64,000 nucleotides of DNA from positions 62,001 through 126,000 of the forward strand of contig CAUYUJ010016703.1 of the NCBI GenBank assembly GCA_963575745.1, given 5' to 3'. This DNA is from Prorocentrum cordatum. Lineage: Eukaryota; Sar; Dinophyceae; Prorocentrales; Prorocentraceae. Below the pieces are notes generated by a model that was not told the DNA's origin, did no database searches, and was given only the letters and a program-made list of their open reading frames with translations. Shown here in pieces: positions 22,012 through 31,814 of this stretch. Position 1 is the first letter of the stretch. Every line of letters begins with the position of its first letter. Position numbers and translations under genes: made by a program.

Positions 22012-22488
22012 TTAATTCGTATAATGCTCATAGATATCCTCTTCCTCCTTTCTCCACATCCGACGAACAAATGGATTTTCGAGTGAACCAATTCTGTAGA
22101 CGATCGCTTGTTCGAGGGGTGGCAATCTCATGAGCTGACAGCCACTTCCCATACTTATGCGAACCGTAGGTTCCTCGGGGTGGAACTCTTCGAAGGCGTC
22201 ATAAGTATAAACCTTTGTCGTTGCGCGCGGATTTCTTGGATCCGCGCTGGCGCCCCCCTGCGGCGCATCCGGCGCCGCCTCTGGCGCGCCCCGCGCGCCA
22301 GGGAGGGGGGTCCAGCTCAGATCCAAGAGATCCGCGGAGGCCGCCACAAGATAATGTTTATGTTTTTTTGTTCCTCTGCTATGGGCGTGCGTTGTCGGAT
22401 GTGGGTCCCCGCTCGAGCGAGAGCCCCCTCGGGGTCCGACAGCCCGCGCCCATGCTTGTAACGCCTTCGCCGCCTGGCCCTTCCCCAT
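22012..22488 (-). CDS. Unassigned minus-strand ORF with an inserted hairpin element
   Basis: 158 codons on the minus strand ending at 22012. The C-terminal 67 residues are strongly protein-like: VYTYDAFEEFHPEEPTVRIS, then a middle with LPPLEQAIVYRIGSLENPF, then RRMWRKEEEDIYEHYTN. The middle of the ORF (22338-22225) is a GC-rich inverted-repeat element that happens to stay open and encodes an Ala/Pro/Gly-rich stretch. The N-terminal part is Gly/His/Lys-rich. No family is recognised. The element may have inserted into a real exon or lie in an intron. Confidence 0.4.
   Translation of the reverse strand: MGKGQAAKALQAWARAVGPRGGSRSSGDPHPTTHAHSRGTKKHKHYLVAASADLLDLSWTPLPGARGAPEAAPDAPQGGASADPRNPRATTKVYTYDAFEEFHPEEPTVRISMGSGCQLMRLPPLEQAIVYRIGSLENPFVRRMWRKEEEDIYEHYTN
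22225..22338. mobile_element. Short GC-rich inverted-repeat element (MITE-like)
   Basis: About 114 bp. The left arm (CGCGGATTTCTTGGATCCG, then CGCTGG) and the right arm read on the other strand (CGCGGATCTCTTGGATCTG, then AGCTGG) match at 22 of 25 positions. The interior is GC-rich. It lies inside the minus-strand ORF. Confidence 0.65.
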
Positions 22489-22889
22489 TCGTCATCCCTG
22501 TGGGTTCGAGTGTGCGTTGTTCTCTCGTCGTGAGCGGGGATGGGGGACTCGTGGGCGAAAAACATCTGTTCGTAGCCGATTACTTTCGGACCGGGCTCTG
22601 GGCCGCGACCCCGCGTATATGGGCCGTTTTTTCGCGGATGCCCCGCGCGGATTGTTTCCGTGCGACCGCGTATCCGCGGGGCCGCGCTTCTGAATCCAGA
22701 CCCCGAGGGTGCACTTACACTGTGGATATTGATCTCCGACGAAAAAACCAGGGTTAGTTTTTCCACCAGGCTTTGGAGGTGAATCGTGCCGTGGCCACGA
22801 GGGTACCCCAGGACGAGCAGAAACGTGCAGAAAACACACCTCGAGCCTCGATCTTTCGCCGCTCGTGGGGGACGTCGGCGGCGCCGCCG

Positions 22890-23060
22890 TGGGGGTGGAG
22901 GAGGAGGCGGAGGATGAGGATGAGGATGAGGATGAAGATGAGGAGGAGGTGGAGGAGGTGGAGGAGGGAAAAGGAGGAGGAGGAGGAAGAGGAGGAGGAG
23001 GAGGAGGCGGAGGAGGGAGGAGGAGGAGGAGGAGGAGGAGGAGGAGGAGGAGGAAAATGA
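22890..23060. repeat. GGA/GAT purine-rich array
   Basis: gaggatgag then pure GGA triplets. On the minus strand this is a pyrimidine tract; the minus-strand sequence following it (to 22754) is protein-like (FSARFCSSWGTLVATARF), which might be an exon. 22489-22889 otherwise has no recognised feature. Confidence 0.85.
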
Positions 23061-23429
23061 GGAAAAGGAAAAGGAGGAGTAGGCAAACATGGCGGGACAT
23101 CGAGGAGGGAGGCCACAGGTAACTCCTTCTTCTCCCGCGCTTTTCGATCCCCCCTGTCCCTGTGCAGTGCTGTCTCGAATGTGCCTATCTTTACGCACGC
23201 GCGTTTCAGCCGCTGTTGTCAGGCAGTGAATCACTGATTGCGCACGCGCGAAACCCTTCGGCTAACATTTCCTTTGCCCCTTTGGCTCTGGAGCTTCCGC
23301 CGACGTGGGGGTGAAGCCGGCCTCCGCGCCCTGCAGCGACCGCGGGCAGTCGCTGCAGCCGGCGCCCACCGCACGGCGCGGTCGGCCGCGATGAGCAGAG
23401 GGCCTCGGGTACGGGGATGCTCCTACTCC

Positions 23430-23645
23430 TTCTTCTCCTGCCCCTCCTCCTCCTCCGCCTCTCCTTCCTTCTCCTGCTCCTTTTCATCCTCCTCCTCCTC
23501 GTTTTCCTCCTCGTCCTCCTCGTGCTTTCCCTCCTCCCCCCTTCTCCTCCTCCTCCTCCTCCTCCCTTCTCCTCCTCCTCCTCCTCCTCCTTCTCCTCCT
23601 CCTCCTCCTCCTCCTCCTCCTCCTCCTCCTCACTCAAACATACAG
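23430..23645 (+). repeat. (TCC)n pyrimidine array ending in a splice-acceptor-like AG|G
   Basis: TCC/CTC triplets to 23632, then actcaaacatacag|GAGG. On the plus strand this is a textbook polypyrimidine tract plus acceptor. A possible donor upstream is ggcctcgg|gtacgg near 23410. 23061-23429 has no assignable gene. Confidence 0.7.
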
Positions 23646-23777
23646 GAGGGGTATCCGCTGTTTGGCCCGAGCGTCCTGCCCACGGGCCCAGCCATGCCGT
23701 CTTCAGCGCCCTGCTCGTGGGCTCGGTGCGCCGGTGCGGCCGCCCGCCGGAAGCGGCATGGCAGGCCACCTGTGGTG
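23646..23777 (+). CDS. Candidate internal exon (132 nt)
   Basis: Bounded on the left by a long pyrimidine array and cag|GAG, and on the right by gtggtg|gtgagc, a consensus GT donor. Length is divisible by three. One frame reads SAVWPERPAHGPSHAVFSAL onwards with no stop, another reads EGYPLFGPSVLPTGPAM. I cannot tell which is used and recognise no family. Support is splice context only. Confidence 0.3.
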
Positions 23778-23828
23778 GTGAGCTTTCCAGCTGCGCGCCA
23801 AGCCAATCGAGTACCTACCCTTAAGTAA

Positions 23829-23965
23829 GTCGGGCCTGCCCCTCTACAGGAGGAGTATTCAAAAATAGTCAAACAATAGTCTGGGGGCGATTTGTTTGAA
23901 TATTAGTTGACAATTTTGGGGTATTTTTTTGTCCCAAGACCCCCCTGTAGGAGGAGGTGCCCGAC
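23829..23965. mobile_element. MITE-like element, family 1, copy 2
   Basis: 137 bp; ends GTCGGGCCTGCCCCTCTACA and CCTGTAGGAGGAGGTGCCCG. The interior shares tagtctgggggcgatttg and caaaaatagtcaaa with 14990-15141. An 8-bp direct repeat CCTACCCT lies at 23814-23821 and 23971-23978, close to either end, and may be a target duplication. Confidence 0.75.
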
Positions 23966-23978
23966 CTGCGCCTACCCT

Positions 23979-24640
23979 GGTGCGATGCTCGGGACATGTG
24001 TGCCGACCCCATGACAAGTGCAGCATGAGCCAGGAACGCATCATCAGTATGGGGGGCGGTCATGCCAGCTATCACTATGACCACGACACGGTCAGGTTCA
24101 GCGACGAGCAGAACCCGAACTCCCACCACAGTTCCTTCATGTAGCAGTGAAAAAGCCACTCGTGTGACTGTGTCGCAAAGTCGACCGACCACAATTGTTC
24201 GGGTGCCTGATCAGCTTAGCTCTGCTCACCATGATACCATTCGACCTGCCCAGCAGCCATGAGATCGCCAAGGTCTGCGGGCACTGACGGGCGAGTGCTG
24301 CGAGGAAATCGGGCACTCGAGCGAGTGCTATTCCAGCTGGCTGAGTCAGCTGAGCGGCAGCGCGCATTTAGCCTGTGCTCCGCCAGTAGTCTATTTCCCG
24401 TTGTGTCCTAGATTTTCGTGTTGTGGTTTTCTTTGCGGCTTGCGCATGGGAGACCAAATAGGGCACAGCGGACTTGTTTGAGCACCTGGCTCGAGCGGAA
24501 GCTCTTCTTGTCTCGCCCAGCTTGCTGCCGGTGCTTCCCGCCGCTGTTTGCATGTACGTTGCCGCGCCCGCTGTTCATCGCTCTGGGACACGTTGTTAAT
24601 GCACATTCCGCTGTTAAACATCCACCCGCGCATCTATTTG
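23979..24640. other. No assignable gene
   Basis: Mixed composition. The plus strand from 24001 to 24144 reads a His/Ser/Met-rich run with a clean TAG (ISMGGGHASYHYDHDTVRF). The minus strand of the same stretch is also open for 107 codons and Val-rich. Neither shows a known domain. A short TCC run follows at 24644-24700. Confidence 0.3.
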
Positions 24641-24939
24641 TCTAGTCCTCCTCCTCCTCTTTCCCTTCCCCCCCTTCCTCCTCCTCCTCGTCTTCCCTTT
24701 CCTCTTTTTCATGCCATGCTGTATTGGTTTCGGCAAGCATCAGCGACGGAGCTGTTGATTCCCGTGCTGCTTCTCCTCCTCCTCGTCCCCGTTTTCCTCT
24801 CCCAAAGAGGACGACGCATGACAGTCCGATGCCAGGAGGCGCCGTGAACAGCCGCATGCACTGATTCGCAAACGCGCCCTTTGCTAATCCCCCGCTTTCG
24901 TCCGCCCCGACCCTCCCCAGGGAAAGAGGCGTCAACGAC

Positions 24940-26586
24940 GGCGGCGGCGACGACGGCGATGGCGACGACGACGGAGGATGGGGAGGATGAGGAGGCAGAG
25001 GAAGAAGAGGAGGAGGAGGAGAAGGAGGAGCAGGAGGAGAATGAGAGGAGGAAGAGGAGGAGGCGGAGGAGGAGGAGGATATGGACCAGGAGGGAGGAGG
25101 AGGATGAGGAGGATGAGGAGTAGGAGGAGGAAGAGGAGGAGGATTTGGAGGAGGTGGATGATGCTGATGCTGATGCTGATGCTGATGCTGATGATACTGA
25201 TGATGATGATGATGCTGATGCTGCTGCTAATGATGATGAAGAAGAATAAGAGGGAAGAGGAGGAGGAGGAGGATGAGGAGGAGGAGGCGGCGCCCGCGGC
25301 GCCAGTGGCAGAGGAGGAGGAGGAGGAGGAGAGGGAGGAGGCAGAGTCGGATGTAATGGCGGAGGCGGTGGCGGCAATAGAGGCGGAGGCGGAGGCAGAG
25401 GATGACGATGATGGGAAGAAGGATCAGGATTAAGATGATGAGAAGAACAGAACGAGGGAAGGGAACAGGAGGGGGAACAAGGGAGGAGGAGGATAACACA
25501 CTGAGAGGAACGAGGATGAAGGCGTAAGTATAAGGAGGGGGAGAGGGAACAGGACGATGAAGATGCTGATGATGATGATGCTGATGGTGATGATGATGAT
25601 CATGATTCTGATGATGCTGACGATAATGGTGATGCTGATCATGATGACGATGCTGATGCTGCTGATGGTGGTGATGATAATGCTGATGCTGCTATTGATG
25701 TTGGTGTTGATGTTGTTGGTGATGACGACTACGACGACGACAAGGTGATGATGTCGATGATGACGACGATGCTCATGCTGATGTTGCTGATGACGATGTG
25801 GATGATGATGTTGATGCTGATGATGGTAATGATGATTATTATGATGGTGGTGATGATCATGATCGTGGTCATGATCATGATCATGACGATGATGATGCTG
25901 ATGAGGATGCTGATGATGCTGATGATGATGATTCTGATGATTATGCCTATGATCAGGATCGGCGGCGGTGGCGGCTGTGATGATGATGATGATGATGATG
26001 CTGATGATGATGACGCTTTTGATGAGGATGCTGATACTGATGATGATGCTGCTGATGATGATAATGATGCTAATGGCCACTACGACGACGATGATGCTGA
26101 TGATGCCGATTTTGAGTTCCGTTTTGCTGCTGATTATGATGATGATGACGACGATGATGATGCTGATGATGATGCTGATGATGCTGCTGCTGGTGGTGAC
26201 GATGATGATGGCGACGATGATGCTGGTGATTGTGCTGTTTTGAGGAGGAGGATTCTGATGATGTTGTTGTTGATGATGCTGCTGATGATGCTGATGATGG
26301 CGACGATGATGATGATGCTGATGATGATGATGATGATGATGATGATGAGGATGATGATGATGACAACGATGCTGATGTTGATGATGACGACGAATGATGA
26401 TGCTGATGATGATTATGCTGTTGCTGCTGATGATTATGGTTGTGGTGGTTATGATGCTGATTACCATGTTGCTGTTGTTGATGATGGTGATGATGACGAT
26501 GCTGATGCTGATGCTGATGCGGATGATGAGGTGAATGATGATGCTGCTGCTGATGATGCTGCTGCTGATGCTGATGATGATGATCC

Positions 26587-26636
<50 letters not shown>

Positions 26637-26870
26637 GTGATGGTGATGGTCATGGTCATGGTCATGATGATGATTATGATGATGATGCTGCTGCTGATTA
26701 TGATGATGTTGGTGCAGTTGTTGTTGATGATGATGTTGCTGTTGTAATTGTTATTGATGATGATGATGAGGAGGAGGAGGAGAAGAAGGAGGACGAGGCG
26801 GAAGAGGAGGTGGAGCACGAGGAGAATGAGGAGGAGGAGGAGGAGGAAGAGGAGGAGGAGGAGGAGTAGG
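24940..26870. repeat. 1.9-kb trinucleotide array: GGA, GATGCT, GAT
   Basis: GGA-rich to 25150, then a perfect-looking GATGCT hexamer run (about 25156-25195), mixed GGA/GCG to 25430, a non-repetitive A/G-rich spacer with aacgaggga motifs (25440-25550), then GAT with GCT, GAC and TAT variants to 26770 and GGA to 26870. Frames read Met/Leu, Asp or Ile/Ser strings and are not genes. Confidence 0.95.
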
Positions 26871-26874
26871 AGGA

Positions 26875-27243
26875 ATGCTGAGTTCTGAGCGAGCAGCGAT
26901 ATGGAGGAGGAAGAGCAGGGAGCATGGTGGAGGGAGCAGCGCGGTCTTGTACACTCGGTATGGTGGCCTTTGCCGCCGTATTGCATCTCGACTTAGCTGG
27001 CGGGTGGTAGCTGCCAGGGCGACGGGATTGCCGGGAGGCCATTTTGCGGCGCCCATTCTCATGGTGACCTGCACAGCCTGGACAGCCTTCGCATCTTCTG
27101 CACGTTGCTGCCTGTTGCACGCTCCCGGCAGTGCGGCCGCGGTCGTTGTGGCACTTGTTGTATCCTATGCCCTTGTCCCCAGTCTCTTGCTTAGTCTCGG
27201 CCACGCGCGGAGCGGGTATGGGGGTGGGGGGAAGGCTTCTTAG
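26875..27243 (+). CDS. Unassigned 122-codon ORF with hydrophobic C-terminal half
   Basis: The ORF opens at the first triplet after the GGA array. The N-terminal half is Arg/Ser-rich and the C-terminal half hydrophobic (AAAVVVALVVSYALVPSLLL), which could be a membrane segment. The minus strand is also open and Cys-rich here (CRRCEGCPGCAGHH). The final codons run into a palindromic repeat at 27221. No family is recognised and strand is uncertain. Confidence 0.2.
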   Translation: MLSSERAAIWRRKSREHGGGSSAVLYTRYGGLCRRIASRLSWRVVAARATGLPGGHFAAPILMVTCTAWTAFASSARCCLLHAPGSAAAVVVALVVSYALVPSLLLSLGHARSGYGGGGKAS

Positions 27244-27349
27244 AAGCACCCCTGCTTCTTAGAAGGCGCGTGCCTTGTCTATAGAGGTAGGGCCGACGCC
27301 TTCTGAGAAGCAGCACCCTAAGTAGCCTTCCCCCCTCCCCCCACCCCCC
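27221..27349. mobile_element. Palindromic MITE-like element, family 3, copy 1
   Basis: Ends GGGGTGGGGGGAAGGCT and AGCCTTCCCCCCTCCCC form inverted repeats. Inside are several 11-bp near-palindromes of the type CTTCTnAGAAG (cttcttagaag twice, cttctgagaag once). A related copy lies at 28250-28390. Confidence 0.7.
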
Positions 27350-27662
27350 TGTGCGCGCCGCTCATAGTCTAGTCCCTGCACCTCCTCTCGCCGTCCTTCT
27401 CCGCCACCGCGGACACGAGGGCCTCACAGGGCCGTCTGGCTCCCCCTCCACCTCGTTCGCCTCCCACTCTCCGGGCCTCGAGGGGCTGCTGGGCCACCAG
27501 CCTCCAGCCGGCCCATCGAGCAAGCGAGGAATCTGAAGCACTTTGGTCTCTTGGGGGGTTTCCCGGGGGGCTCCGATGGCACTCGGAGCCGCCTGGGGGC
27601 CGTTTCGGGGCCTCTTGGAGGTACGGCAGCTGCGTTGGCGTGCCGGCGATGCCGGCGAAGGC

Positions 27663-27742
27663 GTTCAAGGTTGACTTCTGCGACGCGGAAGCACCCAGGG
27701 ACACGGCGACGCCACTACACCCGACGGAAGTCAACCTTGAAC
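27663..27742. repeat. Perfect 16-bp inverted repeat
   Basis: gttcaaggttgacttc at 27663-27678 and its reverse complement at 27727-27742 flank a 48-bp GC-rich spacer. A third partial copy (ttcaaggttgaacgatcg) follows at about 27760. The rest of 27350-28057 has no assignable gene. Confidence 0.8.
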
Positions 27743-28057
27743 GATCGGGGCCGCGATCGATTCAAGGTTGAACGATCGACGCGGTGTCCAAAATCTGTTG
27801 CGCGTGCCAACGACGCACGAACCTACCATATGTGGAGGTCAACTATGCGGATCCATCCTCGGCCATCTTATGCATCGGGTGCTCATGCAACGACTTTTGC
27901 CACGACGCGGGGAGGCCTGGGGTTGTGGCTGGTCGGCCTTCCCCTTCCGCCCCCCTCCGTCCGTCCGTGTACCTCCCTCCCCTCCCCTCTCCTCCCCTCC
28001 CCTCGGTCACGCTCAGAGGGGGGTGATGACCAGGCAGGACTTCTTTCTCAGAGGAGA

Positions 28058-28205
28058 AAAAGGTACAGATACAGCTACCTTTCTCTGTTTTTCGTCTTTT
28101 TGGGCCTACTGGGAGGCCCTCATCGCCACCGCTGGAATCGCTTCAAAATCCTGGTCAGAACGCACCCTGGGAGAGGTCCGGGGAGTAGCGGTATCGGTAC
28201 CTTTT
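28058..28205. mobile_element. MITE-like element, family 2, copy 2
   Basis: 148 bp bounded by AAAAGGTACAGATACAGCTAC and its near reverse complement GTAGCGGTATCGGTACCTTT, about 18 of 20 paired. Shares its interior with 14408-14541. Confidence 0.75.
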
Positions 28206-28249
28206 GTCTTCCCAAGCGCCCCGCCCCTTCTCGGTCATGCGCAGAGGAG

Positions 28250-28390
28250 GGTTAGGGGGGGGAAAGGCTTCTCAGAAGCACCCCTGCTTCTTAGAAGGCG
28301 TGGGCCTTGTCTGCACACGTGGGGCCGGCGCCTTTGACAAGCAGCCTCCTCTCTCCTCCCAGTATGCCTTCGCCCCTCCCCCAGCCCCTT
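28250..28390. mobile_element. Palindromic MITE-like element, family 3, copy 2
   Basis: aaggcttctcagaagcaccc and ctgcttcttagaaggcg match copy 1 at 27221, followed by a shared gggccttgtct segment and a ccttcgcccctcccccagcc right end. Confidence 0.7.
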
Positions 28391-28589
28391 TTGCGCGCCA
28401 CCAAGGCTGGTAGGCCTTTCCTTTCGCCCTCCTCCGTCCGTCCGTGTGCCTCCAATCTTTCCCCTCCCCGCGCCCCTGCTGCTGCCTCCTCTTAGGAGTG
28501 GGCGGCGGGCGAGGCGGGGGGGGGACTGGGCGTGCTCCCGAGGACATCATCGAGGACCGCACCGGGGCGAGGAGGAAGTGCGGCGCCCA

Positions 28590-28705
28590 GCGGGAGGAGG
28601 AGGAGGAGGAGGAGGAGGAGGAGGAGGAGGAGGAGGAGGAGGAGGAGCAGGAGGAGGAGGAGGAGGAGGAGGAGGAGGAGGGAGGAGGAGGAGGAGGAGC
28701 AGGGG
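28590..28705. repeat. (GGA)n array
   Basis: Purine-only triplet run; poly-Glu and poly-Gly frames rejected as genes. Confidence 0.9.
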
Positions 28706-28709
28706 GGGA

Positions 28710-29344
28710 GGATATCGGCAGGAGATCGGCATGACAAGTGCGCAATCGTTCTATGAGAGGGGGCTTACAATGCGTCTTAGCACGGCCCTGCCCTCTACCT
28801 ACTATGCGTCTGCACAAGAAGCACGCCAGCGTCACAACCTGCCCCCCAATGGGAGGTGCCATATTTCAGTGACGTGTACCTAGTCAGCATCATGACTAAC
28901 ACAGACGCAGCCTGGGAGAGGGGGCAGAAGAGGGACGCAGGGCGAGCTGCAAGCAGGCAACGGAAACCACGCGAACAGTCACCTCCCTCACTCACGACGC
29001 CTTCCTGGCGTCACCCTCAGATCTTGGCAATTTTCGAGCCGCATACATACGACACAGCACCATATCCATGCCGCCCCGATAAGCCACCCGAGGGGCACCA
29101 CTCCCTCGGGCGACCGTTCATCCCCACGCACGCCACGGCGGGGGACCGTGACCGTGGAAAGGGTGGGTGAGGATCCACCAATGAGCCCCCCCCACCACGG
29201 GGGACCCGCGACACCGCCCGACCCCTGGCGGCGTACCAGGTGGGCCACCGTAACGGCATCGCAAACGTGACGACGAGGGAGCGCGGCCTTCAGTTCCCCA
29301 GGGCGCCGCGTGCGTGCCGCACCAGCGCACCGGCCCCCCCGCCC
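28710..29344. other. Unassigned, possible exon on either strand
   Basis: Plus strand 28856-29170 is open for 104 codons (MPYFSDVYLVSIMTNTDAAW onwards). On the minus strand, 29300 down to 28988 is also open and protein-like (AVTVAHLVRRQGSGGVAG, then WLIGAAWIWCCVVCMRL). It is preceded in that direction by a pyrimidine tract and a ccag|GGCG acceptor-like site at about 29345. No known family. Confidence 0.3.
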
Positions 29345-29349
29345 TGGGG

Positions 29350-29440
29350 CGGGGGAGGGGGAGGAGGAGGAGGAGGAGGAGGAGGCGGAGGAGGAGGAGG
29401 AGGAACAGGAGGAGGAGGAGGAGGAGGAGGAGGAGAGGGT
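29350..29440. repeat. (GGA)n array at the LINE 5' boundary
   Basis: Purine triplet run immediately upstream of the LINE. Confidence 0.9.
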
Positions 29441-29706
29441 TTGGCCTAAACCACCCGCAGGACAGAACCGATACTGCAACCTGTGATCCTTTTTACTTTC
29501 CTCTGCAGGCCTAGCCCCACGCGCGCGCCTAGCAAGGCACCGCGATATCAGTCATTTCTTCTCTCTTGTTCTCGCGCGACACCGAGCCAGCTCGGCATCG
29601 GCGCGAGCGCGCCAAGCGTCATCAAGCACGGCTGCTTGTGGCGCTAGACCGATCATATCGGCTTCTTTCCCAGCATCACAGTGCCCAGGTTCAAGATCGA
29701 ACGCAG

Positions 29707-31491
29707 ATGAACAACAAGTGGCAATGTGGCAAATGTGGGAAGATGGTCAACAACTGGCATCGTCACTGTCTTTGCGGCCAAGCCTGGACCGACAATCCCA
29801 GAGCAGGAGCAAGGGCGAGGAGCCAGAGCGCAGTGAGAGAACGACAGCGAGAGCAGCAGCACATCAGGAACTACATTCAGAAGTTACCGCCCATGCCACA
29901 TCGTGCGGTGACGAATCACTCAGCCTTTCGTCCGACACCGTCAAGGCAGCAGGAGATTCCAGCGTGGAAGCAGGAGCTGGAGGACCAGCTGCTCAACGTC
30001 GCGAGCATGGCGATCTACGCTCGCAGGGCGGGCAAGACGGACACGGCGAACGAGCACGACATGGAGCTGATGGTGATGAAGACCTGCCTGGCCTCCCTAG
30101 TGCCCGTGAGGAAGCAGCGCGACGAGGTCAGAGGCAGACTAGATCGAGCCAAGGACCGTCTCAACAATACGGTATCGCGGCTCAAGGACTTATCCGAGCA
30201 GGAGAAGGAGATCGAGCTGGAGATCCAGCAGCTTCAGAGCTGCATGAACGAGCTGGAGCAGATGCCAGACGAACCGCCGATGGACGACCTGCACATGGCG
30301 TCCTCGGCCCAGCCCCAGGCCACAGTCGCAGGTGTTGGCCCCTACGGGCCGCAGCCGCAGTATGCTTGGGGATTTGCTGGAGCGCAGCATCCACAGCAGC
30401 AGCAGCAGCAGCAGCCGATGAACCAGTATGTTGCGCATCAACAGCCGCCCTACATTCAGACACACCTACCTCAGTTCGGAGCGGCTGGTGGACAACGGAA
30501 CGTGATCGGTCAGCAGCATCAGCAGCATCAGCATGGTCAGATGGGCCAGCAGATGGGCCAGATGGACCAGACGAATTGCCAGCAGACCGATCAGCAGATG
30601 ATGGACAAGAAGCAGCAGATGATGGACCAACAGATGAAGAGTCAGCAGCAGGGCCAGACAGCACCGCCGCAGCAGCAGTGCCAGATGGGCCCGCAGATGC
30701 ACGATCCAGGTTTACTACAATTTCTGCGCATGATGGACCAGAGGCAAGCGAGGCAAGAGGAGATCATGTCGAACCTAGTCTCGTGGATCAACACTGCCTC
30801 GGGCCAGCAGCAGAACCACCACAGGCAGCAGCAGGCCGTGGGGTTTACTACGGCCGCTGGGGAGACGGCGGCCCCTCCAGCGGACTCACCAGCGCCGCGT
30901 ACACCAGAAGGCAAAACGCCAGTGGGAGGCTGTTCGACGCCGATTGCAATGCCGAAGACACCAGCCTCACCTCAGTCCTTCGCACCAGCGCAAGGCACAC
31001 CGCCTGCGTGGAGATCGGCGCGCAAGGAGAAGCTCCTCGCGCCGACGGAGCCCGTGGCCACGCCGAGGGAGGAGCACAAGAGGGAGGAGATCGAGATGCC
31101 ACAAGCGCCGTGGCCAATTTCACCTACGGAGCCGTGGGCAGGGGGTGCTCCGGAGGACCCTTACTTGACGGCAATGGCGCCGAAGGAGAGCGTGACGAAG
31201 ATCGAGCCCAAGGAGGAGCCTGTTCTGGTGACGTCGCAGGATGGCGACATGACGGACTCCCAGGTACACAAGGAGATGGAGAAGATAGACCAAGCCTGTG
31301 CAGAGCAGCGAGCAGCGAGCAGCGCACCAACGGCCGCGAGCAGCTCAGCGACGGCCTCGACGGCATCGAAGTCGACGGCTACGAGGGGGGCGACGGCAAG
31401 GGCGACGAGGGCAACGGCAGCAACGGACTCGCCGCAGCCGCGCAGCCCTGCGACCAAGGTCCTCAAGGTGGGGGGCAAAGGCGGCGCCTGA
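29707..31491 (+). CDS. LINE ORF1: zinc-finger, coiled-coil, Gln-rich protein
   Basis: 594 residues from ATG 29707; the frame is open further upstream but without an ATG, and this Met directly precedes the finger. Residues 1-24 form a Cys-rich ribbon (WQCGKCGKMVNNWHRHCLCG) resembling RanBP2/zinc-ribbon types. About residues 110-200 are a charged coiled coil (RLKDLSEQEKEIELEIQQLQ). Then comes a long Gln/Met/His-rich region with repeated QMGQQMGQ and MMDQQMK motifs, then a Pro/Ala/Thr/Lys-rich tail. LINE ORF1 proteins bind the transcript and form particles; this one lacks an RRM, so RNA binding would fall to the finger and basic regions. It is separated from ORF2 by 323 nt. Gln-rich tracts are built of CAG-containing codons. 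Confidence 0.75.
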   Translation: MNNKWQCGKCGKMVNNWHRHCLCGQAWTDNPRAGARARSQSAVRERQREQQHIRNYIQKLPPMPHRAVTNHSAFRPTPSRQQEIPAWKQELEDQLLNVASMAIYARRAGKTDTANEHDMELMVMKTCLASLVPVRKQRDEVRGRLDRAKDRLNNTVSRLKDLSEQEKEIELEIQQLQSCMNELEQMPDEPPMDDLHMASSAQPQATVAGVGPYGPQPQYAWGFAGAQHPQQQQQQQPMNQYVAHQQPPYIQTHLPQFGAAGGQRNVIGQQHQQHQHGQMGQQMGQMDQTNCQQTDQQMMDKKQQMMDQQMKSQQQGQTAPPQQQCQMGPQMHDPGLLQFLRMMDQRQARQEEIMSNLVSWINTASGQQQNHHRQQQAVGFTTAAGETAAPPADSPAPRTPEGKTPVGGCSTPIAMPKTPASPQSFAPAQGTPPAWRSARKEKLLAPTEPVATPREEHKREEIEMPQAPWPISPTEPWAGGAPEDPYLTAMAPKESVTKIEPKEEPVLVTSQDGDMTDSQVHKEMEKIDQACAEQRAASSAPTAASSSATASTASKSTATRGATARATRATAATDSPQPRSPATKVLKVGGKGGA

Positions 31492-31814
31492 GGGGTAAGC
31501 AGGTGAGCTGGGCCAAACAGTTAGAACAAGCGTCTCCTTTAGAATGCAACACTGAAATAGGTAGGGATGTGCCGCATCAGGTTTCAATCTTGGGGGGCAA
31601 GGATTTTCTGACTAGATCCGGTCAAATAATTTGACAACAGTCTGGGGATAACACCTCATTAGGAGCTCCAGCCTTTTCCTGCAACACCTATACCAGGCAG
31701 CCTGTTGACCAGAGCGCGGGCTTTCCTGCGCAATGCGGAGACGATGGCGAAGCTAGGGGGCAGACATCGGGGTATCGACGGTCTCCTTCGACATTTGCAT
31801 CGCAGACTTCGGAC

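Noticed and set aside
25430-26986. 518-codon minus-strand ORF and a 374-codon plus-strand ORF across the GAT array
   Set aside because: Products are strings of Met/Leu, Asp/Ala or Ile/Ser/His dictated by the triplet repeat; all frames are open at once.
29718-31634. 638-codon ORF overlapping LINE ORF1 in another frame
   Set aside because: It lacks the zinc ribbon and coiled coil and its composition is Ala/Gly/Asp-rich, typical of a shadow frame of CAG-rich coding sequence.
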